Assembly (NCBI GenBank): GCA_963761015.1
Contig: CAVXFL010000020.1
Location: forward strand, 186,001-250,000
Length of the DNA stretch: 64,000 bases
DNA from: CAVXFL01 sp963761015
GTDB taxonomy: Bacteria; Pseudomonadota; Alphaproteobacteria; Acetobacterales; Acetobacteraceae
Reading direction: 5' to 3'
Below, in pieces: positions 18,617-27,776 of this stretch. Position 1 is the first letter of the stretch, and each line of letters starts with the position of its first letter. The notes under the pieces are model-generated. The model did not search any database. It saw only the letters and a program-made list of their open reading frames with translations, and was not told the origin of the DNA. The translations under genes were made by a program, and so were the position numbers.

Positions 18617-20402
18617 GGGACAGCGGCGCGCTGCCGCAAGCGAGGGCCGGCCGGCGTGGCCGGCCGGTTGCCGAACAGACCCGAGTAGATGTCGCGCAGC
18701 CGCGCCGCGGTCCGCGCGCCGCTCGCCGCCGGCCGGTAGACGGCGCGAAACTCCTCGCGCCGCGCGGCGGCGGCGCGTCGGGTCGCGTCGCTCCTGTCCC
18801 GGCTCACCTGCGCCATCCGCTCGGCCAGATCGGCGACATCCGGCTCGGCCCACCACTGGCCGGTCGCGTGCGGATACTCGCCCTCGCGAACCGCGGCGGG
18901 CCGCCAGTCGATGCCTTCCGCGCTGTTCAGGAAATCGACGCAGCCGCCGAATCTGGTCGCGAGCACCGGAACTTCCAGGAGGATCGCCTCCGCGATGTTG
19001 CGGCCGAAGCCTTCCGCCCGGTGCGGCGAAATCAGGCAATCCGAGGACGCGAGCAGCGCCAGGGCATCGGCTTTCGGCAGGGTGCCCTCGCGCAGCGCGA
19101 TGCGGCCGTCGGCCCGTGCCGCCTCGCGCAATCTGGCCACGTCGTCGTCGTTGCCCCGCTCGCCGTTGATGCTGAGCAGGAGTTCCACCGACCTGTCCGC
19201 GGCCGGAAACGCGCGCTGGAACGCAGCGAGCGCGGCCCAGGGGTTCTTGCGCGCAAGGAACGAGTTGCGGTCGAACGGGAAGATGAAGCGAAACCGGTCG
19301 CCGCGTTGCTCGCGCAGCTTGCGGGCGGCCGTGCGGATCCTGGCGATGTCGGGGATCTCCACGCAGGGCGGCAGGACATGCACCGGAACCGGGCTGGTGC
19401 GCTGAAACGCGGCCGCCGTGTAGCGTGAAGCCGCCCAGATTTCGTCGACGAGCCGGTAGGTGTCCCGCCAGAACGGCGGCATTTCCGGCAGTTCCCACGG
19501 CCAAGAGCCGATATTGTACTCGGCTTGAAACAGATCCTCGCGCCCGCGGGCGTAAAAATCCGCCGTGTCGAAGGGGTTCAGGCAGAAGACGGTGATCGGA
19601 TAGCGCAGCCGCTCGACAACGCGCTCGGCGATCGAGCGGTCCTGCGCCCGGGTCTGCCCCAGGTTCGGCACGTCGATCACGACATGCGCAACGTCGGCCG
19701 CCGTGAGCGCGAGCGAGAGCATGCGAACGTCTTCGCCGAGGCCCAGTTCGCCGAACGCGAAACCGACGAGGTTGACGCCGAACGCGCGGGCGTGGCCCCG
19801 GGGGACGAAGGCGGTTTGCGGACGAGCGGCTGATCGTCGTCGTCCGGGTTCCACGCCGGCGGCGTTGCCGGGCTTGCCGAAAGCCCGACCCGCGCGAGCG
19901 CCTCGGCGCCGGCCGGCAACCGCGCCTGCAACTCGCCGCCTGCTTCCAGGAGCGAGAAGCCGTCGCCCGGCCTCGACCGGTTGGCGCGGGCCGGGCGACT
20001 TCCCTCGCGGCCAGACGACTCGGGCGCTGCTCGCCCCAGTTCGCCCAGCCCGCTCACCTTGAACCACGCCAGGTACTCGGCGCGCCCAGCGGCCGTCTCG
20101 AGGTCGAACAGTCGGCGCAGGTCCTCGCTTTCGCGGTGCAGCCGGCAGAGCAGTCTCGGGATCGTGCCGCCCCCGGCCGGAACCGGCTCCATCGCGATGG
20201 CCAGCTGTTCCGGCCCCGCGGTGAACGTGGGGCCGTAGAACTGATGGCCCCAGAGCAGCCACCAGATCACGAACTCGCGCTGGCCTTCCTCGCCGCCGAT
20301 GGGATGAGCGCCCCGCGGATCGCCCCGCAACAGCCAGACAAACCACATGCGCGGGGTCATGAAACCCGGCCGGCGCGGCATATCGGACGCCGCTTGGATC
20401 AT
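18592..20402 (-). pseudogene. Glycosyltransferase, GT4-like, one frameshift
   Basis: The C-terminal 400 residues are a GT-B glycosyltransferase: GVNLVGFAFGELGLGEDVRM, NPFDTADFYARGRED, FIFPFDRNSFLARKNPW and the donor-site segment EGFGRNIAEAILLEVPVL with its paired glutamates. The frame is open from about 19800 to the stop at 18592. The N-terminal 200 residues (MTPRMWFVWLLRGDP, EFVIWWLLWGHQFYGP) lie in another frame starting at ATG 20402, 20381 or 20360. The two join at a CCCCCGGGG run near 19805, where one base is extra. Restored, the protein is about 600 residues. Probably adds sugar to a surface polysaccharide. Its last 25 bases overlap the end of the DUF2189 gene. The run context makes a sequencing error likely. 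Confidence 0.78.
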
Positions 20403-20463
20403 GCGCGGAACACGCGGAGACGAGCGAAGTGGACGGTGGGTATGCCTCGCGCGCCGGGCGCGT

Positions 20464-21082
20464 TCAGCCGTTCGCCTGGGCGACCTGGTGGCGCAAGGCC
20501 TTGATCAGCGCCTGGACGTTGTCGCCATTGTGCCGCAGATAGCTCTGGTAGTCGCTACGCTGGGTGATGCGCAGACTGGTCCCCTCGGCGATGACGTCCT
20601 CGATCTTCTGGGCGCCGCCGACCGTCACGACCAGCCATTCCACGTTCGTCGGTTGGCCGTTCGGCCGGGTGATGACGGTATGAACCGCGACGCCGCCCTG
20701 GCCGGGCACGCTGCGTCCCACCCTGAATTTCACGCCTCGGGTACTCTCCCATTTTGGCGGTGATGCTGTTCATCAGCACTTCGTGGAAGAGTTGGGTGTA
20801 TTCCTGCCGCTGCTGCGGGGTGGCGGTGCGCCAGAAGCGGCCGAGCGCGAAGCGGCCGATCCCCTGCACGTCCACGTCGCGGTCGACGATCTGTTGCAGT
20901 TCCTGCCGCTTCGTCGCGTCCGCGGCGGAGCTGTTGATCACCTGCGCGAGTTGGCTCCCGGTCTGGCGAACGAAGGCGGCCGCATTGCCGTCCTGCGCGC
21001 GGGCGAGAGATGGCGCGCCCAAGGCGAGTGCCCAGCCGAGCGCCAACCCGGCCAGACCAAACAGCGTGCGTCGTGTCAGCAT
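20464..21082 (-). pseudogene. mlaC: MlaC-like phospholipid-binding ABC transport protein, one frameshift
   Basis: Periplasmic carrier that shuttles phospholipids between MlaA at the outer membrane and the MlaFEDB transporter (family also called Ttg2D). From ATG 21082 the reading is MLTRRTLFGLAGLALGWALA, a signal peptide ending ARAQ, then AAAFVRQTGSQLAQVI and RDVDVQGIGRFALGRFWRTA. Near 20740, inside AKMGEY, the frame shifts to KFRVGRSVPGQGGVAVHTVI and continues VEWLVVTVGGAQKIEDVIAE to the stop at 20464. All expected parts are present; about one base is wrong. It follows mlaA on the same strand, the usual alphaproteobacterial pairing. Confidence 0.85.
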
Positions 21083-21139
21083 GGATTCCCTATCCGGTCG
21101 AACGGCAGGACAATAATCCCCGGTCCCGCGCAAGGCGAC

Positions 21140-21985
21140 TCATTTGGGTATGTTGCCCGGCGGAGCCGGCTGGGAATTGGCCGGCACGGGGGCCGCGTGC
21201 GCCGGTTGGGGGAACCAGGCGGGCACCGTCGCGCGGTTGTCGTTGCGCGTCGCCTCGATTTCGCTCGTGCGATGCTGGCGATAGAGGCTGCGGAAGGTGG
21301 CGTACGGGTCGAGCGCGGTTTTCTTGATCGAGGCGACCTCGTCCAGCACCCGCGAGCGCGCGTCGATCGCCGACATGCCGTAGCGGGTCCAACCCAGGGC
21401 GGTCACCGCCGCGCCCTGGCCCACCCAGGTGAACGGATCCATCGCTATGTCGACGCCGAAGCCGGACGCGTCCCGCGGATCCGTCGGACCGAGCACGGGG
21501 AGGAACAGGAACGGTCCCGACGGCACGCCCCACAAGGCCAGGGTGACGCCGAAATCGGTGTCGTGCTGAGGATACCCGAGATTCTCGGCGACGTCGAAGA
21601 TGCCGGCGACCCCGATCGTGCTGTTGATGACGAAGCGCATCAGCGTGTCGCCGGCGCGGCGCGGCTTGCCTTGCAGCATGTCGTTGCTGAGCACCACCGG
21701 CGTGCCCAGGTTGGCGAGCACGTGGTGCACGCCGTTTCGCACCGGCCCCGGCACCGCGTAGCGATATCCCTCCGCAGCCGGTTTCAAAACGACCGCGTCG
21801 AAGCCTTGGTTCACGCGGTAGAATGCGCGGTTCATCGGCTCCAGCGGGTCGTTCGTCTGCTCGTATTCCTGCATGGCCTCGGTGTCGCTGGCCGGCGGCC
21901 GGGTCGCGCAGCCGGCCAGCGCGCCGGCCAACAGGACAGCGAGCAGGCTGGCGATCAGGGGAACGGAGCGTTGCTGGGCGCGCAT
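21140..21985 (-). CDS. mlaA: MlaA (VacJ) outer-membrane lipoprotein
   Basis: Outer-membrane lipoprotein that extracts misplaced phospholipid from the outer leaflet. ATG 21985 gives MRAQQRSVPLIASLLAVLLA followed by lipobox LAGC; AGGAACC lies just upstream. The 281-residue protein then shows DPLEPMNRAFYRVNQGFDAV, RFVINSTIGVAGIFDVAENL and PSGPFLFLPVLGPTDPRDAS, the standard MlaA blocks. A proline- and alanine-rich tail follows residue 245. Its stop lies 58 bases before mlaC, so both are one transcription unit. It is divergent from metF across a 240-base gap that must hold both promoters. Confidence 0.94.
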   Translation of the reverse strand: MRAQQRSVPLIASLLAVLLAGALAGCATRPPASDTEAMQEYEQTNDPLEPMNRAFYRVNQGFDAVVLKPAAEGYRYAVPGPVRNGVHHVLANLGTPVVLSNDMLQGKPRRAGDTLMRFVINSTIGVAGIFDVAENLGYPQHDTDFGVTLALWGVPSGPFLFLPVLGPTDPRDASGFGVDIAMDPFTWVGQGAAVTALGWTRYGMSAIDARSRVLDEVASIKKTALDPYATFRSLYRQHRTSEIEATRNDNRATVPAWFPQPAHAAPVPANSQPAPPGNIPK

Positions 21986-22227
21986 CTGGTTCCTCGCGGC
22001 GGTCGGCCAGGCAAGCGGTCGCGCTGCCCCGGCCGGACAAGCCCACACGATTAGCGGACTCACTCCGCCAGCGTAAAGCATTCTCGGCGCGAGATGTTTT
22101 GCAAAACGCCGGCCGCGCGCCGTCGCGGCGCCAATCTTCGGCGGAAGAGGCGGAAATACAACGTCGGGCTTGCTCTCGCCGCCACCGTTCTCCAAGAAGG
22201 AGTCGCGCGTGCCGCGAGGGGGGCAGC

Positions 22228-23235
22228 ATGAAACACAATCCCGTGACCAAGGATGCGCCGCTCCTGGCTCGGCCACCGGCCACGCTCGAGCGCTGGCTCA
22301 CGGGTCCCCGCTTCGCACCCCTGCCGGCGCGGGATGCGCGGGAGCCCGCGCCATCGCTGTCGTTCGAGTTCTTTCCGCCGCGAACCGAGGCGCTGGAGGC
22401 GCAACTCTGGGCTTGCATCAGGCGGCTCGAGCCGCTGCGGCCGCGATTCGTTTCGGTCACTTACGGCGCGGGCGGCAGCACGCAGGCGCGAACCCATGCC
22501 ACCGTGGCGCGGATTGTCCGGGAAACCAGTCTGGTCCCGGCGGCGCATCTGACCTGCGTCGGCGCGAGCCGGGCCGAGATCGACGCGGTCGCCCGCAGCT
22601 ACTGGGAGGCCGGGGTGCGCCACATCGTGGCGCTCCGCGGCGACGTGCCGGGCGGCGGGGCCTACGAGCCGCTCCCCGAGGGCTACGCCTACGCCGCCGA
22701 CCTGGTCGCCGGGCTGAAGCGCGTGGCCGACTTCGAAATATCGGTCGCCGCCTATCCGGAATGCCATCCCGAGGCGCCGAGCCCCGGCTTCGACCTCGAC
22801 AATCTGAAGCGCAAGCTCGACGCGGGGGCGACGCGGGCGATCACGCAGTTCTTCTTCGATGCCTCGGTGTTTCTGCGCTTCCTGGACCGCTGTCTCGCGG
22901 CCGGTATCACGGCGCCGATCGTGCCGGGGATCATGCCGGTGTCGAATTACGCCCAGGCGCGGAAATTCAGCGGCGCCTGTGGCGCGAGCGTACCCGCCTG
23001 GCTCGGCGATCTGTTCGAGGGCGCGGATGAAGACCCCGAACTCAGGCGCATGCTGGCGGCGGTGGTGGCGGCCGAGCAGGTCCGGCTGTTGCAGGCCAAC
23101 GGCGTGGACGAGTTCCATTTCTACACCCTGAACCGTCCCGACCTGACCTATGCCATCGCGCACATTCTGGGCGTGCGATCGGCCGCCGGGCCCACGCTCC
23201 GCCAAGCGGACGAGGGCGGGGCGGGGCCGGCCTGA
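22228..23235 (+). CDS. metF: 5,10-methylenetetrahydrofolate reductase
   Basis: FAD enzyme that makes 5-methyltetrahydrofolate for methionine synthesis; 335 residues. ATG 22228 has GAGGGGGGC upstream. The TIM-barrel blocks are clear: LSFEFFPPRTEALEAQLW with the catalytic Glu, FVSVTYGAGGSTQARTHATV, HLTCVGASRAEI, VALRGDVPGG, TQFFFDASVFLRF and VPGIMPVSNYAQ. A 30-residue extension before the barrel is slightly longer than usual. It is divergent from mlaA. No SAM riboswitch could be recognised in the 5' region by eye. A cytochrome c gene starts 2 bases after its stop. Confidence 0.94.
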   Translation: MKHNPVTKDAPLLARPPATLERWLTGPRFAPLPARDAREPAPSLSFEFFPPRTEALEAQLWACIRRLEPLRPRFVSVTYGAGGSTQARTHATVARIVRETSLVPAAHLTCVGASRAEIDAVARSYWEAGVRHIVALRGDVPGGGAYEPLPEGYAYAADLVAGLKRVADFEISVAAYPECHPEAPSPGFDLDNLKRKLDAGATRAITQFFFDASVFLRFLDRCLAAGITAPIVPGIMPVSNYAQARKFSGACGASVPAWLGDLFEGADEDPELRRMLAAVVAAEQVRLLQANGVDEFHFYTLNRPDLTYAIAHILGVRSAAGPTLRQADEGGAGPA

Positions 23236-23236
23236 C

Positions 23237-23578
23237 ATGGCGCCGCGCACGGGTCCGGCGGTGCTGGCGGCGACACTGCTCGTTGCAGTCGCCGCCATCG
23301 CGGCGCCCGCCCCGGCCGCGAACCCTCCCAACCGGGTCGAGGCCGGGCTGCGCGTAGCCAGCGAGTACTGCGGCCGCTGCCACGTGGTCGTTCCTGGCAA
23401 GGGTCGCGGCTGGACCGACGCGCCGTCCTTCGCGGCGATCGCGAACAACCCGGCGACCACGTCGCGCGCAATTCGCGATTTCCTGCAAAAGCCGCACATG
23501 CACATGCTGGCCTACAACGAGGGCCGGCGGCACGCCGGCGAGATCGCCGCCTACATCATGAGCCTACGGCGCCGCTAG
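23237..23578 (+). CDS. Small monoheme cytochrome c
   Basis: Exported electron carrier of 113 residues. A signal peptide (AVLAATLLVAVAAIAAPAPA) precedes ANPPNRVEAGLRVASEYCGR. The single haem site is CGRCH (cysteines about residues 45 and 48), and the sixth ligand is probably one of the methionines in KPHMHMLAYNEG. The C-terminal helix EIAAYIMSLRRR is typical of class I. It starts 2 bases after the metF stop and is probably co-transcribed with it, a pairing without an obvious functional link. The redox partner is unknown. Confidence 0.85.
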   Translation: MAPRTGPAVLAATLLVAVAAIAAPAPAANPPNRVEAGLRVASEYCGRCHVVVPGKGRGWTDAPSFAAIANNPATTSRAIRDFLQKPHMHMLAYNEGRRHAGEIAAYIMSLRRR

Positions 23579-23616
23579 GCGCTCGAGCTTCGCGTCGCGA
23601 TCACTGTCGGGGCGGA

Positions 23617-23647
23617 CCGATTTTCGCTATCCCGATTTTCGCTATAC
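23617..23647 (+). promoter_or_regulatory. Tandem 14-bp repeat overlapping a -10-like box upstream of the acyl-CoA synthetase
   Basis: CCGATTTTCGCTAT occurs at 23617-23630 and again at 23632-23645, a period of 15. The second copy runs into TATACT (23642-23647), a good sigma-70 -10 sequence 29 bases before the acyl-CoA synthetase ATG. The sequence 17 bases upstream (GATTTT, 23619-23624) is a weak -35. Head-to-tail repeats at a promoter could be a paired operator or a simple local duplication. Confidence 0.45.
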
Positions 23648-23675
23648 TGGCCGTCTTGCCAGCGGAGAGGGCGCC

Positions 23676-25277
23676 ATGATCGGCTCGGAGGTGGCCCGGC
23701 GGGCTCGGCGCGATACCATCGGCGATGCCTTGCGGCGCGCCGCCGCGCGGTTTCGTGACCGCACGGCCCTCGGGTTCGGCGAGCGGAGCTGGACTTATGC
23801 CGATCTCGACCTCGCCGCCGACCGGGTGGCGCGCCGCCTGCTGGCGGCCGGCCTCGATCCCGGCGACCGCGTCGCCGCCTATGGCCGCAACTCGGACGGC
23901 TATTTGATCGCGTGGCTCGGCTGCGCCCGCGCCGGCCTGGTCCACGTGCCCATCAACTACGCGCTCAATGCCGCCGAACTGGAATACATCGTCGCGCAGT
24001 CCGGCGCGTCGGCGCTGTTCTATCAGCGGGCGCTCGCCGCTAACGCGGAAGCGGTCATCGACCGGCTCGGGCTGGCCATCGCCGGCACCTTCGACGAACG
24101 CGCCGGCAAGCTCGATATTCTGACCGCAGCGAACGATCGCGAGTGGGGCCGCCCCGGCGACGCGCCGCCCGGCGAAACGGTCGCCGATGACGATCTCGTG
24201 CAGTTGCAGTACACCTCCGGGACGACCGGGCAGCCCAAGGGCGCGATGATGACGCACCGCGCCCTGCTCACCGAATACATGAGCTGCATCGTCGCGCTCG
24301 AATACGATGCAAGCGACCGTGCGCTCGCTTCGCTGCCGCTCTATCACACCGCGCAACTGCATGCGGCCACCATGCCGCAACTGCTGATCGGGGGGTACAC
24401 GCATCTGATCGAGGCGCCGATGCCGGAGCTGTGCCTCGCGCTGATCGAACGCCATCGCCTCACCACGATGTTCGCGCCGCCGACGGTGTGGATCGGGTTG
24501 CTGCGGCACCCGGATTTCGACCGCCGCGACCTCTCGTCCCTGAACAAGCTGATGTACGGCGCCTCGATCATGCCGGTACCGGTGCTGCAAGAATTGCGGC
24601 GGCGGCTGCCGGGCGTGCGGTTCTTCCAGGGCTACGGCCAGACCGAGATCGCGCCGCTCGCGACCGTGCTGCGCCCCGAGGAGCACGACGCGCGCCCGAC
24701 CTCCGCCGGGCGGCCGGTGCCGAACGTGCAAACCCGCGTGGTCGATGCGGACATGAACGACGTCGCGGCGGGCGAGCGTGGCGAAATCGTGCATCGCTCG
24801 CCGCAGCTTATGCTCGGCTACTGGGACAAGCCGCGCGAAACCGAGGAGGCGTTTCGCGGCGGCTGGTTCCATTCCGGCGACGTGGCGACGATCGACGCCG
24901 AGGGGTATCTCTACATCGTCGATCGCGTGAAGGACGTGATCAACACCGGCGGCGTGCTGGTGGCGAGCCGCGAGGTGGAGGACGCGCTGTTCACGCATCC
25001 CGCCATTGCCGAGGTGGCGGTGATCGCGGTACCAGACGCGAAATGGATCGAGGCGATCGCCGCCGTGGTGGTGTTGCGCGCCGAATCCGATCTGCCGGCC
25101 GAGGATGCCGAGCCGGCGCTGATCGCGCACGCGCGCGCGTTGCTGGCCCCGTACAAGGTACCGAAACGTGTGTTCGTCGCGGAGAGCTTGCCGAAGAATT
25201 CCGCGGGCAAGCTGCTCAAGCGCGAGCTGCGCGTCCGCTACGCCGACACTGCGGAGGCCGCGCTCGGCCGCGGATGA
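23676..25277 (+). CDS. AMP-forming acyl-CoA synthetase
   Basis: Activates a fatty or other carboxylic acid to its CoA thioester with ATP; 533 residues, cytoplasmic or membrane-associated. Motifs are the P-loop YTSGTTGQPKGAMMTHRALL (about residue 185), GYGQTEIAPLATVLRP, GWFHSGDVATIDAEGYLYIV with the Asp that binds ribose, DRVKDVINTGG, and the CoA-site lysine in LPKNSAGKLLKRELR. The ATG at 23676 follows AGCGGAGAGGGCGCC. The closest functional class is medium/long-chain fatty-acyl-CoA synthase (FadD3/FadK-like); the substrate is not decided by sequence. Complete. Confidence 0.92.
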   Translation: MIGSEVARRARRDTIGDALRRAAARFRDRTALGFGERSWTYADLDLAADRVARRLLAAGLDPGDRVAAYGRNSDGYLIAWLGCARAGLVHVPINYALNAAELEYIVAQSGASALFYQRALAANAEAVIDRLGLAIAGTFDERAGKLDILTAANDREWGRPGDAPPGETVADDDLVQLQYTSGTTGQPKGAMMTHRALLTEYMSCIVALEYDASDRALASLPLYHTAQLHAATMPQLLIGGYTHLIEAPMPELCLALIERHRLTTMFAPPTVWIGLLRHPDFDRRDLSSLNKLMYGASIMPVPVLQELRRRLPGVRFFQGYGQTEIAPLATVLRPEEHDARPTSAGRPVPNVQTRVVDADMNDVAAGERGEIVHRSPQLMLGYWDKPRETEEAFRGGWFHSGDVATIDAEGYLYIVDRVKDVINTGGVLVASREVEDALFTHPAIAEVAVIAVPDAKWIEAIAAVVVLRAESDLPAEDAEPALIAHARALLAPYKVPKRVFVAESLPKNSAGKLLKRELRVRYADTAEAALGRG

Positions 25278-25362
25278 TCGCGTCGGCCGGAAGCCGACCG
25301 CGGCGGCGCGCGAACGCCCGAGGCCCTGCTGCGAACTTGCTGGCCGGCTGCTGCCGGGCCAT

Positions 25363-25977
25363 ATGCCGCGCATGCATCGCCGTGACCTGATCGCCACCTT
25401 CGCGCTCGGCGCCCTCGCGCCCGGGCTCGGCCTTGCCACCCGCGCCGCCGCCGCGCCGCCGACCACGGCGGATCAGCCGGACCTCGACCGGCTGCTCGCC
25501 TACCTGAACAGCATCCACAGCCTGCTCGCGCGCTTCGAGCAGGTGGCCCCGAACGGCGCGGTCAGCCATGGCACGGTCTGGCTGGAGCGGCCAGGCCGTA
25601 TCCGCTTCCAGTACGACCCGCCCTCGCCGCTGCTGCTGATCGCGGGCCATGGTCAGGTGTATTTCCGGGACTTCCAGCTCAACCAGGTGAGCACGATCCC
25701 GCTCTCGCGCACGCCGCTGTCGATCCTGCTCGCCGACAGGATCACCTTCTCGGGTCCGGTTACCGTCACCGACTTCGTGAAGCTGCCAGGCGAGCTGCAG
25801 GTCTCGCTGGTGCGCACCGTCAACCCCGGCGCCGGGCTGCTCGCGCTGGTGTTCACGGAGCCGCCGCTGAAGCTGTATCAGTGGACGGTGGTGGATGCGC
25901 AGCACAAGATCACGCGGGTGACGCTGTCGGACATCAAGACCGGCGGCCGTTTCGACGACAAGCTGTTCGCCTTCTAG
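25363..25977 (+). CDS. lolA: LolA-like outer-membrane lipoprotein carrier
   Basis: Periplasmic chaperone of the LolA/LolA-like fold, 204 residues from ATG 25363 (25372 is also possible). The signal peptide MHRRDLIATFALGALAPGLG ends near ATRAAAA. LNSIHSLLARFEQVAPNGAV, HGTVWLERPGRIRFQYDPPS, LLLIAGHGQVYFRDFQLNQV and PLSILLADRITF are the beta-sheet blocks of the family. It probably accepts lipoproteins from LolCDE and hands them to the outer membrane; in alphaproteobacteria, which lack LolB, this carrier may act alone. No partner genes are nearby. Confidence 0.87.
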   Translation: MPRMHRRDLIATFALGALAPGLGLATRAAAAPPTTADQPDLDRLLAYLNSIHSLLARFEQVAPNGAVSHGTVWLERPGRIRFQYDPPSPLLLIAGHGQVYFRDFQLNQVSTIPLSRTPLSILLADRITFSGPVTVTDFVKLPGELQVSLVRTVNPGAGLLALVFTEPPLKLYQWTVVDAQHKITRVTLSDIKTGGRFDDKLFAF

Positions 25978-26095
25978 GCGTCCCTGCCCACGCCTGCCCG
26001 CCGGCCACGCCCGGCGGCGAATGCGTCCGCTTGGGACCGGCCATGCCAAATTCGCTTTCAATCCGCCGGGCGCAGCCCTTATCTTTTACAATGGA

Positions 26096-26902
26096 ATGAA
26101 ACCGCTGATCGGCATTTCCTGCTGCTCCAAGCAGTTTGGCGTGTTCGGCACGCCGAATCACGCGGCGTCCGACACTTATGTCAGCGCCGTGGACGAGGTG
26201 GTCGGCGGCGTGCCGGTGCTGATCCCGGCCAACGGCCATGCCGCGGACATCGAGACGCTGCTCGCCCGGCTGGACGGCATCATCCTCACCGGCAGCCGCT
26301 CCAACGTGCAGCCGGCCGCCTATGGCGGGCCGCCGCATCCCGAGGGCACGCCCGAGGACGCCTTGCGCGACGCCGTAACCTTGCCGCTGATCCGCGCAGC
26401 GATCGGCGCCGGGGTGCCGGTGCTGGCGATTTGCCGCGGCATGCAGGAGATGAACGTCGCCCTCGGCGGCTCGCTCCACCAGCGGCTGCAGGACCTGCCG
26501 GGGCGGCTCGACCACTCGACGCCGTTACAGCCCTGCGCGCGCGTGCGCATCGGCAAGGCGCATCTGGTCCGCGTCACGCGGGGCGGCTGGCTGGCGGATT
26601 TGACCGGGCGCGAGCAGTTCGCCGTGAACTCGCTGCACAACCAGGGCATCGACCGGTTGGCTCCGGGCCTCGTCGTGGAGGCCGTCGCGCCGGACGGCAC
26701 GATCGAGGCGGTGCGGGTGCTGACCTTGACGAAGCGCGGCGCGCCCACCGGCGTCCCCGGCTACGCGATCGGCGTGCAATGGCACCCGGAATACGATTTC
26801 CGCATGGACCCGATTTCCCGCCTGCTGCTGGAAAGCTTCGCCGCGGCGGTGCGCCGCGAGCCCTCGGTCCCCGCCTCCGCGCTCGCCACCGCCGCGGAGT
26901 AG
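26096..26902 (+). CDS. puuD: Gamma-glutamyl-gamma-aminobutyrate hydrolase family (class-I glutamine amidotransferase, peptidase C26)
   Basis: Hydrolase of 268 residues. The catalytic cysteine lies in LAICRGMQEMNVALGGSLHQ, and the His-Glu pair in GVQWHPEYDF. The opening PLIGISCCSKQFGVF and YVSAVDEVVGGVPVLIPA match PuuD-type enzymes that cleave gamma-glutamyl-GABA in putrescine breakdown. No other put/puu genes are nearby, so the substrate could be another gamma-glutamyl amide. The start at 26096 avoids 25 unconserved residues. Symbol assigned by family only. Confidence 0.88.
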   Translation: MKPLIGISCCSKQFGVFGTPNHAASDTYVSAVDEVVGGVPVLIPANGHAADIETLLARLDGIILTGSRSNVQPAAYGGPPHPEGTPEDALRDAVTLPLIRAAIGAGVPVLAICRGMQEMNVALGGSLHQRLQDLPGRLDHSTPLQPCARVRIGKAHLVRVTRGGWLADLTGREQFAVNSLHNQGIDRLAPGLVVEAVAPDGTIEAVRVLTLTKRGAPTGVPGYAIGVQWHPEYDFRMDPISRLLLESFAAAVRREPSVPASALATAAE

Positions 26903-26914
26903 CGCCCGCCGCCG

Positions 26915-27047
26915 CTACTGGCGATGCAACGGGTCGCCGAACAGGGTGATCTCGCCCTCGTTCACCCAGCGAATGGCGAGATAGAGCTGGCCTCACAAGG
27001 TCTGCGTCACCATCGGGTTCAGGTAATGCAGATCAGACTTCCAGAGG
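26915..27047 (-). pseudogene. Possible gene remnant downstream of ampD
   Basis: The minus strand immediately after the ampD stop reads LHYLNPMVTQTL, an in-frame TGA, then GQLYLAIRWVNEGEITLFGD PLHRQ and a TAG at 26915-26917. The second piece has the look of a real C-terminus and host-like codon use, but no start is present. I do not recognise the family. It may be the surviving tail of a gene otherwise lost, or chance. Confidence 0.3.
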
Positions 27048-27776
27048 CTATGCGATCAGATGTGCTACGGCCGCGAGCCGTGCCACGGTGCCCGCGTCAG
27101 GCTCTCCCGTGATCGCCTCCTGGCGCCAGTGGCGCTGGAACGCGCGGAGCACCGTGGCCAGATCGGGATCGAGCGCGCCTTCGGCAACGACGCGATAGCC
27201 GATCGTCGCCAGCGCGGCGCGCGCCTCACCGAGGCTGGTGGCATCGCGCCGGACGCCGCCCGTGCCCAGATCCGGCACGTCCTCCGGCCACAGGCCGACG
27301 CCATTCATCGCGAGCCCCTCCCAGTCGAACAGCTCGCCAGGGTCCTGCTTGCGCTCGGGCGCGATGTCGCCGTGCGCGACGACGTTGCGCGCGGGAACCG
27401 GATGGCGCGAGAGAATTTCCAGGCAGAGATCGCAAACGACCGCCATCTGCAACGCGCCGAACGGCCGATAGCCCCATTCGTGTCCCGGATTGACGATCTC
27501 GATGCCGATCGAACGATCGTTGAGGCCGGTCATGCCGCGCCAGTACGAAACGCCGGCGTGCCAGGCGCGCCGCCGCTCCTCGACCAGGCGCCAGGCGGTG
27601 CCGTCCTCCTCGACCACGTAATGCGCCGAGACGCGCGCCACGGGATCGCGCAGCCGCCGGAGCGCATCGGCGGCGGTCAGCATGCCGGTGTAGTGCATGA
27701 CGATCATGTCGATCGGCATGCCCTCGGGGCGGTCGTCCTGGTTGGGGCTGGGGAGGTCCCGGAGCGGGACCGTCAC
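27048..27776 (-). CDS. ampD: N-acetylmuramoyl-L-alanine amidase, AmpD type
   Basis: Zinc amidase that recycles anhydro-muropeptides, 242 residues. A GTG at 27776 overlaps the djlA stop as GTGA, giving VTVPLRDLPSPNQDDRPEGM; the frame upstream belongs to other genes. DMIVMHYTGMLTAADALRRL has the first zinc His, RAWHAGVSYWRG follows, SIGIEIVNPGHEWGY holds the conserved Glu, and VVAHGDIAPERKQDPGELF the last His and Asp. A C-terminal peptidoglycan-binding-like segment (TVLRAFQRHWRQ) matches the longer AmpD/AmiD proteins. No signal peptide, so cytoplasmic recycling is more likely than wall cleavage. Confidence 0.92.
   Translation of the reverse strand: MTVPLRDLPSPNQDDRPEGMPIDMIVMHYTGMLTAADALRRLRDPVARVSAHYVVEEDGTAWRLVEERRRAWHAGVSYWRGMTGLNDRSIGIEIVNPGHEWGYRPFGALQMAVVCDLCLEILSRHPVPARNVVAHGDIAPERKQDPGELFDWEGLAMNGVGLWPEDVPDLGTGGVRRDATSLGEARAALATIGYRVVAEGALDPDLATVLRAFQRHWRQEAITGEPDAGTVARLAAVAHLIA

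Noticed and set aside
22000..22227. A SAM or SAH riboswitch upstream of metF.
   Set aside because: No recognisable pseudoknot core was found by eye; a covariance-model scan would be needed to call one.
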